From NCBI RefSeq assembly GCF_001187555.1, contig NZ_LFIJ01000002.1, positions 1,518,744-1,582,743 of the forward strand: a stretch of 64,000 nt of DNA. The letters run 5' to 3'. The notes under the pieces are model-generated. The model saw only the letters and a program-made list of their open reading frames with translations, did not search any database and was not told the DNA's origin. This DNA is from Gilvimarinus polysaccharolyticus. GTDB lineage: Bacteria > Pseudomonadota > Gammaproteobacteria > Pseudomonadales > Cellvibrionaceae. A program made the position numbers and the translations under genes. Of the stretch, positions 17,838 through 26,451 are shown one piece after another (the stretch's first letter is position 1; every line of letters begins with the position of its first letter).

Positions 17838-18893
17838 GTGAACCACCTTTACTTACACTGTCGCAGTGGCTTTGAAAAAGAGTGTGCCGCCGAGATAAAC
17901 GATTTAGCGGCGGCTAAAGGCATTTACGGTTACAGTAAAACCGAGGCTACCACCGCGCTGGTGATGTACGTAACGCACGAGTCAGATGGTGCTTTACGAC
18001 TTATGCAGCAGTTGGACTTTATGAGTTTGATGTTCACTCGGCAGTGGTTTGCCGGCGGCCCAATCCTGCAAAACTTACCTACCGATGATCGTTTGACGCC
18101 GCTGCTGGCAGTTGCTCAAGAATTACCTGTGGTGTGCGATCTGTGGCCTGAAACTACCGATACCAATGAGGGAAAGTCGTTAACGGCATTGGCTCGTAAA
18201 TTTAGTAAGCCCTTTATTCAGGCGCTAAAAAAGCACCAGAGGCTAGCGCAGTCGTCGGGCAAGTGGCGTATGCATTTATTGTTTTTATCCGGCAGCAGTG
18301 CCGTGGTAGGGGTCACGCCCCCTAATAATAGTGCACGTTTTGCTATGGGGATTCCGCGTTTGCGTCAGCCATCGGCGGCCCCTAGTCGTGCGACGTTAAA
18401 GCTAGAAGAGGCCTGGCATCACTTTATTCCCGCAGATGAATGGGAGGAGCGTTTAGCCGGTGGTATGCGAGGGGTCGATTTAGGGGCTGCCCCCGGCGGT
18501 TGGACCTGGCAGCTGGTCAAGCGCGGCATGTTTGTCGATGCGGTGGATAACGGCCCTATGGCCGAATCGCTGATGGACACCGGGCAGGTGACGCATCACC
18601 AAATGGACGGTTTTGTTTACGAGCCGAAAAAAGCGGTAGATTGGCTGGTGTGTGATATTGCTGATAAGCCTGCACGAACCGCCAGCTTAATGGGGCGCTG
18701 GGCCGAACGGCGTTTATTTCGCGAAGCGGTGTTTAACTTAAAACTACCAATGAAACAGCGCTACGCCGAGGTTACCAAATTAGCTGATCGATTGGCCGAA
18801 ACTATGGCTGCAGCAGGGATTAAGGCAGATATTGCATTTAAGCAGTTGTATCACGATCGCGAAGAGGTCACAGGGCACATTCGTATTCGCTAA
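17838..18893 (+). CDS. rlmM: 23S rRNA C2498 2'-O-methyltransferase RlmM
   Basis: 351 residues from the GTG at 17838 (GGAG site upstream); earlier in-frame codons lie within the hydrolase gene. It has an N-terminal THUMP-like region (MNHLYLHCRSGFEKECAAEI) and a Rossmann-type methyltransferase domain with SAM motif GVDLGAAPGGWTW (about 211-223), then VDWLVCDIADKP. These are hallmarks of RlmM (YgdE), which methylates the ribose of C2498 in 23S rRNA. Length equals the family norm. Its stop overlaps the stop of the convergent gene by 4 bp. Confidence 0.95.
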   Translation: MNHLYLHCRSGFEKECAAEINDLAAAKGIYGYSKTEATTALVMYVTHESDGALRLMQQLDFMSLMFTRQWFAGGPILQNLPTDDRLTPLLAVAQELPVVCDLWPETTDTNEGKSLTALARKFSKPFIQALKKHQRLAQSSGKWRMHLLFLSGSSAVVGVTPPNNSARFAMGIPRLRQPSAAPSRATLKLEEAWHHFIPADEWEERLAGGMRGVDLGAAPGGWTWQLVKRGMFVDAVDNGPMAESLMDTGQVTHHQMDGFVYEPKKAVDWLVCDIADKPARTASLMGRWAERRLFREAVFNLKLPMKQRYAEVTKLADRLAETMAAAGIKADIAFKQLYHDREEVTGHIRIR

Positions 18894-19171
18894 CGCTCTA
18901 GCAGTGTGATTTTTTCAAAATCGGCCAGCGTCGGGTTGAGCTGATTAATCACCTGATGGCGCTCATCGCTGTAATACCACAGTTGCCAGTCGTGTAAAGA
19001 GCGCCATTTAGACAGCAAGTAGCGATGGTTACTGCGCTGGATGTCGTTCAGTGTTTCACCAGAAATAAATCCTGGTGCTCGATGTGCTGCCTCAAGTGCT
19101 GTTTGGGCGATCACATCGTAGGTGGTTTCCATTGCGTCGGCGATGTGCCTTTCGACTAAAACGTAAATCAT
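18890..19171 (-). CDS. Antibiotic biosynthesis monooxygenase (ABM) domain protein
   Basis: 93-residue single-domain protein with the ferredoxin-like ABM fold: MIYVLVERHIADAMETTYDVI, APGFISGETLND and YLLSKWRSLHDWQLWYYSDER. Family members include quinol monooxygenases and haem-degrading enzymes, but most small ones are uncharacterised. No cofactor partner is adjacent. It ends in a 4-bp overlap with rlmM on the opposite strand. Confidence 0.75.
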   Translation of the reverse strand: MIYVLVERHIADAMETTYDVIAQTALEAAHRAPGFISGETLNDIQRSNHRYLLSKWRSLHDWQLWYYSDERHQVINQLNPTLADFEKITLLER

Positions 19172-19291
19172 GGTTTGCCTTTTCTGCGCGGCTTTTCAGC
19201 CTTTTGGTTGGCAACCGACGATAAATTAAATAGCTGGTTTATTTTGCTTTTTGTCGCCGGTAGCACTTTTGTTTTATTGTAACGCAAATTT

Positions 19292-19690
19292 TTAATGATT
19301 GGACAGTCCATCTACCACCGCGGCGTGAACTAACCAGTCGCCAAGGGCAATCCAGTCGTCTAGTAGCTGTTTAAAAGGTCGTGTGCCGCTGGGCTGTGCT
19401 GTTGGCTGTTCGAGTCGTTGGGCGCCTATAGCGGTAAGATCCGCAATAATGCGAGCAACTGATGCCGCACCCAACTCCTTGATCAACAGTAAAAACTCAA
19501 TTTGACGACGCTCATTAGCTGGTTTTTCGCTACAGTACTTGTGTAATAAAAAGACCAGCTGCTCTGCCAGAGCTGGGTCTTTATCGTGCAGTAAGTTTTG
19601 CGTAAGCCGTAAATTATGGCAGCTGAACATGTGCGATGAGGCGGGTGTGGGGTTGTCGAGAATAGAAACGCCGCGATACAAAAACGCCAT
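19292..19690 (-). CDS. Conserved hypothetical protein
   Basis: 132 residues from the ATG at 19690, chosen because GGGAG lies 9 bp upstream; the open frame extends to 19780 without a better site. The sequence is helical (ALAEQLVFLLHKYCSEKPANERRQIEFLLLIKELG split across about 43-77), with no membrane segment and no motif I recognise. It is transcribed away from tusA. Function unknown. Confidence 0.6.
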   Translation of the reverse strand: MAFLYRGVSILDNPTPASSHMFSCHNLRLTQNLLHDKDPALAEQLVFLLHKYCSEKPANERRQIEFLLLIKELGAASVARIIADLTAIGAQRLEQPTAQPSGTRPFKQLLDDWIALGDWLVHAAVVDGLSNH

Positions 19691-19942
19691 AACAACAAAC
19701 TCCCGTTGTGGGATGGTTAAGTAAGGCTTACGTGGCAGGCTTTTGCTGTTTTTATATGCTATGCATAAAAAATAGTGCAAAAAACAATGCGTAAACGCTT
19801 AAATGGAAAAGTCTATATGCAACGATTATGGACAGGCCCATTGCTTAAAGTTGCTGCTAATGCTTTAAGCAGGTGGGTTACTAATATCAAGTTTAGCAAC
19901 TACCCAAGCCGCTGTGCGGCGGTTTTAAGATGATATAACGCT

Positions 19943-20185
19943 ATGAATAAGAGAATTGATAATGTTTTGGATGTAAAAGGCTTGTTGTGCCCAGAGCCGG
20001 TGATGATGTTGCATCAAATGGTAAAAAAAATGGCGGCGGGTGATGTGGTCGAAGTGCAAGCGACAGACCCATCGACGAGCCGTGATATCCCTAAGTTTTG
20101 TTTGTTTTTGGGACACGAGCTGTTGAGTCATACTGAAACGGATGGTGTCTTTTATTACACCATCCGTTTATTGGAGCGTGAGTAG
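19943..20185 (+). CDS. tusA: Sulfur carrier protein TusA
   Basis: 80-residue TusA (SirA-like) sulfur-transfer protein with the diagnostic LDVKGLLCPEPVMMLHQMVKKM; Cys16 in CPEP carries the persulfide. In E. coli TusA relays sulfur from IscS to TusBCD for tRNA 2-thiouridine synthesis and also serves other thiolation routes. The 150 bp upstream contain two hairpins, 19843-19870 (GCTTAAAG/CTTTAAGC) and 19908-19920 (GCCGC/GCGGC) followed by GGTTTTAA, which may be leader structures. No tus partner genes are close. Confidence 0.92.
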   Translation: MNKRIDNVLDVKGLLCPEPVMMLHQMVKKMAAGDVVEVQATDPSTSRDIPKFCLFLGHELLSHTETDGVFYYTIRLLERE

Positions 20186-20198
20186 CGTTACCGCGCAG

Positions 20199-20900
20199 CT
20201 AGGGTTGTTCTTCTACTAACATCGAAATCGCAGCCAGTGCCTCTGGATCTTCGGCTTTAATTTTATTGGCAATTTGGTGCTGAAAAAAGTAGCGAAATTC
20301 ATCGTGCAATTGCGCAGAGTACAGGCACTCATCACCAGGCAATACGGGTGTGCTGCTGACTTTGTCGGCGTCGGTAAGCATGCCAAAAATACTGCCATCG
20401 TGTAGCAATCGCCAGCTCACCACTTCTACCAGTGTTAGCTGGTGGTTGGCTGGGTTGGCCAATACTGCGTGAGTGCCAATGGTGTCGGGTAGCTCTTGAA
20501 CGACATCGTCATCGTTTTCGCACTCAAGCTCGTAGTATTCGGCGGCCGTTTCCAACTCGATGATTTTGTGCATAGGCGCGTCAAAAAACACTTCGTCGAT
20601 ACCCACATCGTAATAACCTTCCCACTGCCCGTTTAAGGGGTCAAATACATCCTCGCAGGCAACAATGTCATTAAGCCATGGCACTAAACCTACCACATCG
20701 CCATTGGCCCTAAGGCCCCAGCATAATATCTTTAGGCTAAACAGCTTGTCGGGATTAGTTTCGTTGGAATACAGCATCTCCAGTCCGTCGAGCTCGGCCG
20801 ATAGGCGTATAAAGCGCTGATCGTGGAGTTCGTTGAAAGATTTGCCAGAAAAGAAATCAACAACGTTATCTGAGTTGTCGCTTTTGACGGGGGTCTTCAT
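20199..20900 (-). CDS. Hypothetical acidic protein
   Basis: 233 residues from the ATG at 20900, preceded by a near-perfect AGGAGGTGTGT site (a start three codons upstream is less well placed). The protein is acidic, rich in Asp/Glu, without signal peptide, membrane helix or recognisable motif. The strong ribosome-binding site argues that it is a real and well-translated gene. Function unknown. Confidence 0.7.
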   Translation of the reverse strand: MKTPVKSDNSDNVVDFFSGKSFNELHDQRFIRLSAELDGLEMLYSNETNPDKLFSLKILCWGLRANGDVVGLVPWLNDIVACEDVFDPLNGQWEGYYDVGIDEVFFDAPMHKIIELETAAEYYELECENDDDVVQELPDTIGTHAVLANPANHQLTLVEVVSWRLLHDGSIFGMLTDADKVSSTPVLPGDECLYSAQLHDEFRYFFQHQIANKIKAEDPEALAAISMLVEEQP

Positions 20901-21176
20901 AATACACACCTCCTAGATGAGGCCGGGGGCCGGATGAGGCTCTGAAGTACAATGTCGAGGTACAATGCCAAAATACGGTGCGAAAACACAATTGCGACAC
21001 CGATATATACGATAACAGGGTCATCACAGTACAAGGTATATGCTTAACAGCTTTAGTACAATACCCGCTTCGTAAATACTGCCTTGTTTGCTCACCGCTA
21101 TAGCCTAACAGTCGTTGGCTTAGTTTTAATGTTGATGCACGCAGTAAATGCCCAGATTTAACACGAGCCGACAACT

Positions 21177-21761
21177 TTGATTGCACCATCTTTTAATATC
21201 GCCACGGTAAATACCTCGCCCAATTGCCAGCAGTTGGTTGCTATTTTTGACCGTTGTTTTCGTCTTGCTGAGCGCACCTGCTTGGTGGCTGGCGCCCAAG
21301 AGCCGCTCTACCGGCCCGCCAGTGATGAGTACGATCTCCATATGATTGAGTTTAGTCACGACTACGTCTCCAGCGCTTTGCACGAGGTAGCCCATTGGTG
21401 TGTGGCTGGCCCCGAGCGACGCTTACAGGAGGATTACGGTTATTGGTATGCACCCGACGGCCGCAGCCGCGAGCAACAGGCCGAATTTGAACGGGTTGAG
21501 GTAAAACCTCAGGCGCTGGAATGGTTGTTTTCGGTCGCAGCCGGTGTTCACTTTCGCGTCAGTGCCGATAACCTCGACCAAGGGCTGGGGCCGTCCGAGA
21601 CCTTTAAAAACGCAGTACATACCGAGGTCGTACGCCTTTGCCGCGCGGGTGTGAGCGACCGAGTTGCGAGTTTTTGCCGTGGTTTACTGAGTTTTTACCA
21701 CCCTGATATGACCCTTGAGGCGCTTTTGGATGACCGTCATTTTGTGAGGTCCAGTCTTTGA
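21177..21761 (+). CDS. epmC: Elongation factor P hydroxylase EpmC
   Basis: 194-residue protein of the YfcM/EpmC family, which hydroxylates the beta-lysyl-lysine of EF-P. It shows SALHEVAHWC (metal-binding HEVAH, His69 and His73), DYGYWYAPDGRSREQQAEFE and VEVKPQALEWLFSVAAG, all close to E. coli EpmC. The start is uncertain: a TTG at 21177 is the best in-frame choice and gives the usual length. Its TGA overlaps the TTG start of xni. EpmA and EpmB are not in the window. Confidence 0.92.
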   Translation: MIAPSFNIATVNTSPNCQQLVAIFDRCFRLAERTCLVAGAQEPLYRPASDEYDLHMIEFSHDYVSSALHEVAHWCVAGPERRLQEDYGYWYAPDGRSREQQAEFERVEVKPQALEWLFSVAAGVHFRVSADNLDQGLGPSETFKNAVHTEVVRLCRAGVSDRVASFCRGLLSFYHPDMTLEALLDDRHFVRSSL

Positions 21762-22663
21762 CCGCACCTGCTGTTTGTCTTATCGATGCGTCGATTTATA
21801 TATTCCGTTACTATTTTGCGTTGCCCGAAAGCCGCTTTAGCGAGCGGGAAGGGCATTCGACTGATGCGGTGTATGGCTTTACCGGTTTTTTACTGCAATT
21901 ACTAGAACGTCATCGCCCCGAACGTTTAGCCGTGTGTTTTGATGAAAGCCTAGAAACGGGGTTTCGCCACCAGCTGTACCCACTCTACAAAAGCTCTCGG
22001 GCTCTGCCCGACGCGGCGCTGGAGTTTCAATTAAAAGCCTGTGCTGAGGCGGCGCAGCTCTTGGGCTTGGCGACTTTTGCCAGTACCCGCTACGAGGCCG
22101 ATGACTTAATTGGCAGTTTGTATTTAAGTTGTTGCGCCGAGCCCACGGCTATTGCCATATTGAGTCGCGATAAAGATTTAGCTCAGTTACTGGCGCGCGA
22201 GCAGGACTGCTTTTGGGATTACAGTGCCGATGTGCGCTATCAGCACGACGATATAACCATTAAATACGGCGTGATGCCGGCGCAGATAGTCGATTACCTC
22301 GCGTTGGTGGGCGATGCTGGCGATGATATTCCCGGTGTGCCGGGTATTGGCGCTAAGACGGCGATTGCTTTGCTGCGTTACTTTGGCTCGCTTGATGCGC
22401 TGTTTGCGCGGCTGGACGAGGTGGCACAAGTGCCGGTGCGCGGTGCTCGTACGCTTGCGGCCAAAATATTGGCCGCGCAAGAACAAATTAAACTAGCGCA
22501 GCAGTTGGCGACTATCGTGCAAGATATTCCATTGCTTGAGCATCCGAAACAATTGCAGCGCAGTGCCGTAAAGTTGGATCAATTTTCCGCGTTTAGCCGT
22601 GCTATGGGCTGGACCGATGCGCTGGCTCAGCGAGCGCGTAAAATAAACCCTCAACAGGATTAA
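21758..22663 (+). CDS. xni: Flap endonuclease Xni (5'-3' exonuclease family)
   Basis: 301 residues of the PolA-type 5' nuclease family without polymerase domains. PIN-like motifs CLIDASIYIFRYYF, AVCFDES, YEADDLIGSL and LSRDKDLAQLL supply acidic metal ligands; the H3TH DNA-binding motif is GDAGDDIPGVPGIGAKTAI (about 187-205). The family is ExoIX/Xni, acting on flap structures. It starts with TTG in a TTGA overlap with the epmC stop. A short gap leads to pdxB. Confidence 0.88.
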   Translation: MTAPAVCLIDASIYIFRYYFALPESRFSEREGHSTDAVYGFTGFLLQLLERHRPERLAVCFDESLETGFRHQLYPLYKSSRALPDAALEFQLKACAEAAQLLGLATFASTRYEADDLIGSLYLSCCAEPTAIAILSRDKDLAQLLAREQDCFWDYSADVRYQHDDITIKYGVMPAQIVDYLALVGDAGDDIPGVPGIGAKTAIALLRYFGSLDALFARLDEVAQVPVRGARTLAAKILAAQEQIKLAQQLATIVQDIPLLEHPKQLQRSAVKLDQFSAFSRAMGWTDALAQRARKINPQQD

Positions 22664-22669
22664 CGCTAA

Positions 22670-23806
22670 ATGAAAATAGTAATAGATGAGAATATTCCAT
22701 TAGCGGAAGATTTTTTTAGCGCACACGGCGAGATCGTGCGCTTACCCGGACGGCAATTGAGCGCTGCCGATGTAGCCGATGCCGATGCATTATTGGTGCG
22801 ATCGGTAACCCGTGTGGATGAAGCGTTGTTAGGCGGTAGCCAAGTTAAATTTGTCGGTACCTGCACCATAGGTATGGATCACCTCGATCAACCTTGGCTC
22901 GACCAGCAAGGTATTCGCTACATTAACGCCCCGGGTTGTAACGCCAACTCGGTGGTGGAGTATGTGTACGCAGCGCTGGCGCACTTAAATATCGATTGGC
23001 GCGGTAAAACAGTGGGCATTATTGGCTGCGGCAATGTAGGCGGGGCGCTTTATCGCGCCTTAACGGCACAAGGCGTTAATTGCCGCTGCTATGACCCGCT
23101 ATTGTCGCTTGAGCAAAACCCAGACTTGTGCGAGCTGGAAGACGTACTGCAATGCGATATCGTAAGTTTGCATACGCCGTTAACCACCACCGGAATGCAC
23201 CCCAGCCGCCATCTACTGACGGAACAGCAACTGTTACAGCTGCCCCGCGGAGGTATTTTATTAAATTGTGGCCGCGGTGCGGTTATCGACAACAAAGCGT
23301 TGTTGCAAGTGATGCATGAGCGCAGCGATTTACAAGTTGTACTGGATGTCTGGGAGTGGGAACCCAATATCGACTTGTCGTTACTGGCGCGGGTAGCGCT
23401 TGGCTCACCGCATATTGCCGGTTACAGCTTTGATGGCAAGCTAAAAGGCACCGCGATGATTTACGACGCTTTTTGTGAGAGCTTTGGCTTGGCGCCGAGT
23501 GTAACGCTCACAGACGTACTGCCAGCGGTCGAGCACAATCGTATTGAGGCGCCACTAGGGGCGGATGATTGGCAAGCCGTACGCGAGTTGATAGACCAGG
23601 TGTACGCTATTGCCGCCGATGATAAGCGTTTGAGGACCGTGGCGTCTGATGCCGGTGGGCAGGGCGAGGCGCTATCGCAGGGTTTTGATCAGCTGCGCAA
23701 AGACTATCCAGTGCGACGCGAGTTTAACAATTACCAAGTGACTGGCGTAGCCGCTAATACGCCGCTGGCTATTACCCTAAAGGCCATGGGTTTTATCGTT
23801 CAGTAA
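22670..23806 (+). CDS. pdxB: 4-phosphoerythronate dehydrogenase PdxB
   Basis: 378-residue D-2-hydroxyacid dehydrogenase of the PdxB type, second step of the DXP-dependent pyridoxal 5'-phosphate pathway. The N-terminus KIVIDENIPLAEDFF is family-specific. The NAD-binding motif is VGIIGCGNVGGALYRAL (about 118-134); RGAVIDN and the catalytic His region SPHIAGYSFDGK follow. A C-terminal PdxB dimerisation domain (about 290-378) distinguishes it from SerA. The start ATG is 6 bp after xni. Confidence 0.95.
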   Translation: MKIVIDENIPLAEDFFSAHGEIVRLPGRQLSAADVADADALLVRSVTRVDEALLGGSQVKFVGTCTIGMDHLDQPWLDQQGIRYINAPGCNANSVVEYVYAALAHLNIDWRGKTVGIIGCGNVGGALYRALTAQGVNCRCYDPLLSLEQNPDLCELEDVLQCDIVSLHTPLTTTGMHPSRHLLTEQQLLQLPRGGILLNCGRGAVIDNKALLQVMHERSDLQVVLDVWEWEPNIDLSLLARVALGSPHIAGYSFDGKLKGTAMIYDAFCESFGLAPSVTLTDVLPAVEHNRIEAPLGADDWQAVRELIDQVYAIAADDKRLRTVASDAGGQGEALSQGFDQLRKDYPVRREFNNYQVTGVAANTPLAITLKAMGFIVQ

Positions 23807-23856
23807 ATTTTTTTAAGCAAATATGATTACCTGTTAATCAAACCGTATGGTGGTAA

Positions 23857-25008
23857 ATGCTCAAACTCGGAATCATCATCAACCCATACGCCGGTATTGG
23901 CGGTAGCGTGGCGTTAAAAGGCAGCGATGGTATAGCGACTCGCTCGCTTGCGCTGGCCCGTGGTGCGCCGTTACGGGCGGCCGAGCGCATGGCCCGTGCG
24001 TTGGCTAGCCTTGTCGCTGACGCCGAGCCTGCGGCGCTAAAGCTAGTCGGTTTTGCGGGCGCAATGGGGGGCGATACTGCGCGAGCATTGGGTTTACCGT
24101 TTGAATCTGTGGGCGCACCGTTGGCGGCTTTGAGTGACGATGCAGACACACAGCGTGCGGCACAGCTTATTGTGGCAGCTGGTGTCGATGTGATTGTGTT
24201 TGCCGGCGGTGATGGTACTGCTCGTAATATCGCCGATGCCATAGGCCTTACTGTACCCGTAGTGGGGGTGCCCGCCGGGGTTAAAATTCATTCTGGCGTA
24301 TATGCCAATACGCCAGAAGCGGCGGGGCAAATTCTGCGCCGTTTGGCGCAGCAGCAATGGGCCCCACTGGTGGAGCGTGAGGTGCGCGACATTGACGAAC
24401 AAGCGTTTCGCGCAGGTTTCGTACGGGCCAAACACTATAGCGAATTACTCGTGCCCGAGGAGCCGCAGTGGCTGCAAGAGGTAAAAAACGCCGGTGCTGT
24501 GGTGGATGAATTGATGCAGCTGGAGGTGGCGGCGAGTGTGATCGAAAAGTTAGACGAGAACACGCTGTATCTTGTGGGGCCAGGCTCTACCACCCAAGTT
24601 TTGCTCGAGCAATTAGGCCTGACGGGTACACTTTTGGGGGTGGATTTATTGCGCGCGGGTGAGCTAATTAACCGCGATGTTAGCGCCGATGATATTCGTC
24701 ACGTCATGGGTGAGCACGATGGGCCGGCGAGTATTATTGTCACCGCGATTGGTGGCCAAGGACATATTTTTGGTCGCGGTAATCAACAGCTGGCCGCCGA
24801 CATTATTCGCCGTGTTGGGCGCGAGGGGATCATGGTGATTGCCACCACTGAAAAGCTGCAGGCTCTTAATGGTCGGGCATTACAGCTCGACACCAACGAT
24901 CCGCAGCTGGATCGACAATTGGCGGGTTTTTTCCCTGTTATTACCGGCTATCAGCAACAATTATTGTATCCCGTGGGCACCGTCTCGGGTAATGAGATAA
25001 CATTTTGA
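23857..25008 (+). CDS. ATP-NAD kinase family protein (COG3199)
   Basis: 383-residue protein of the COG3199 NAD-kinase-like family. It begins LKLGIIINPYAGIGGSVALKG and contains the diphosphate-binding GGDGTARNIADA (about 116-127) and VPVVGVPAGVKIHSGVYA. It lacks the shorter classical NadK layout, and the C-terminal half (VGPGSTTQVLLEQLGL) is family-specific. Biochemical role is not established; ATP-dependent phosphorylation of NAD or a related ligand is an inference. The stop overlaps the TTG start of the following methyltransferase (TTGA). Confidence 0.82.
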   Translation: MLKLGIIINPYAGIGGSVALKGSDGIATRSLALARGAPLRAAERMARALASLVADAEPAALKLVGFAGAMGGDTARALGLPFESVGAPLAALSDDADTQRAAQLIVAAGVDVIVFAGGDGTARNIADAIGLTVPVVGVPAGVKIHSGVYANTPEAAGQILRRLAQQQWAPLVEREVRDIDEQAFRAGFVRAKHYSELLVPEEPQWLQEVKNAGAVVDELMQLEVAASVIEKLDENTLYLVGPGSTTQVLLEQLGLTGTLLGVDLLRAGELINRDVSADDIRHVMGEHDGPASIIVTAIGGQGHIFGRGNQQLAADIIRRVGREGIMVIATTEKLQALNGRALQLDTNDPQLDRQLAGFFPVITGYQQQLLYPVGTVSGNEITF

Positions 25009-25985
25009 GCGTCACTATGCACTCCACCAATTTGGCAAAAATAGACCTGCAGTCACTCCATTCTTTAGCGCGCGAGTGCTTAAAAAACCCCGCACAAATA
25101 CAAGACAGTTGCCGCTTGTTTCATGGGCGAGGGCAGTGCTATCCCGGGCTTGAGTTTGTCTGCTTAGATTTTTTCCAGCCGGTATTATTGATAACGCTAT
25201 TTGCCGAACCGCCAAATACTTGGTTGGCAGAGTTAATTGCTGAGTTAACCCCAGTGGCGGTAAAAGTTGGCTGGACGATAGTGGTGCAGCGACGTTATTT
25301 AGAGGGGGCGCCATCTGAGGTGGTAGAGGGTAATATGCCCGAGCGCTGGCTTGCCGCGCGCGGGCCTCTGCGGTTTTTACTTAATCCGTTAACCCAGCAA
25401 AACGTTGGCTATTTTTTGGATATGGAGCCCGGTCGTCAGTGGCTAGAGGCGGTAGCGCCGGGCAAGCGAGTGCTAAATTTATTTGCCTATACTTGTGCGT
25501 TTTCGGTGGTGGCGGTAGCGGCCGGCGCCGAGCGAGTGGTGAATGTCGATATGAGCAAAAAAGCACTGGCTCAGGGCCGTGAGAATCACCATATTAATGG
25601 CCTAGATAAACAACGCAGTGCGTTTTTGCCCGAGCAAATTTTAAAATCTTGGAGCCGGATCCGGCGTCAGGGGCCTTACGATATTGTTATTTTCGATCCG
25701 CCGAGTTTTCAGCGCGGCAGTTTTGTGGCCAGTAAAGATTACGCCAAACTGGTGCGTCGCTTGCCCGAGTTAATGCCGGAGGGCGGCCGTGTACTCGCCT
25801 GTTTAAACGCCCCAGAACTGGCCACCGATTTTTTACTCGAGTGTTTTGCCGAACACTGTCCGACAGCGCAGTTTGTCGCGCGACTGGCCAGCGCACCGGA
25901 ATTCCCAGATGCCAATCCCGAGCAGCGGCTTAAGCTGCTGCATTTTGAGTTTCCGCGCGTTAATACAGATGAAACTTTAACCTAG
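25005..25985 (+). CDS. RlmI/RlmK-type class I SAM methyltransferase
   Basis: 326 residues from a TTG overlapping the previous stop; an ATG four codons later (25017) is an alternative. The C-terminal methyltransferase domain has FLDMEPGRQWL, KRVLNLFAYTCAFSVVAVAAGA (SAM motif I) and DIVIFDPPSFQRGSF (motif IV, DPPSF), as in RNA m5C/m2G enzymes of COG1092. It is shorter than RlmI and lacks a PUA domain, so the rRNA target is unclear. Confidence 0.82.
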   Translation: MSVTMHSTNLAKIDLQSLHSLARECLKNPAQIQDSCRLFHGRGQCYPGLEFVCLDFFQPVLLITLFAEPPNTWLAELIAELTPVAVKVGWTIVVQRRYLEGAPSEVVEGNMPERWLAARGPLRFLLNPLTQQNVGYFLDMEPGRQWLEAVAPGKRVLNLFAYTCAFSVVAVAAGAERVVNVDMSKKALAQGRENHHINGLDKQRSAFLPEQILKSWSRIRRQGPYDIVIFDPPSFQRGSFVASKDYAKLVRRLPELMPEGGRVLACLNAPELATDFLLECFAEHCPTAQFVARLASAPEFPDANPEQRLKLLHFEFPRVNTDETLT

Positions 25986-26446
25986 CGGTTAAGTAAAATC
26001 TGCATGATGGTGTCGATGGCACTGGAGGCGCGAGTTTGTAGCGCCGCGCGCAGTAAGTCGATGGCAGGGCTAAAGTCACCCACTAAGGCGCTGGGTGGTT
26101 CTTGGCCGCCGAGCCGAGTGTTAATGTGAGTGATCTTCTCGCTTAAGGCCGAGTGGCAACTAAGCTGCGCGCTAAGCAAGGTGAAACCTTTGTGGGTTAG
26201 GGTGACCTGATCGATGGCCTCTTGGCGAATGGTGTCTTGGTAGCGAATATAGCCTTCGGCGGCGAGCCATAATAACGTGGCAAAGCACGCTTGATGCCGT
26301 GGGCTGTGCAGGCCAAATTCATCGGGCGAATCTGGCCCTGCAATATCCTCAATAAACACCGTCACCAAGCGTGGAAAGCTCCCGTAAATTAGGTTGAGAG
26401 CCTTGGCCGCGTCGCGATAAAAATCAGTAATATGTAAATCGGCCAT
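25982..26446 (-). CDS. Conserved hypothetical protein
   Basis: 154 residues, no signal peptide or membrane helix. It has HSPRHQACFATLLWLAAEGYIRY and VTLTHKGFTLLSAQL, which look like winged-helix-type segments, but I cannot name a family. It lies 5 bp downstream of alaA on the same strand, suggesting co-transcription, and overlaps the end of the convergent methyltransferase gene by 4 bp. Confidence 0.65.
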   Translation of the reverse strand: MADLHITDFYRDAAKALNLIYGSFPRLVTVFIEDIAGPDSPDEFGLHSPRHQACFATLLWLAAEGYIRYQDTIRQEAIDQVTLTHKGFTLLSAQLSCHSALSEKITHINTRLGGQEPPSALVGDFSPAIDLLRAALQTRASSAIDTIMQILLNR

Positions 26447-26451
26447 AACGG

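Noticed and set aside
20940..21065. Four GTACAA-type repeats upstream of epmC
   Set aside because: Spacing is irregular and the hexamer is short; it could be chance in an AT-rich intergenic stretch.
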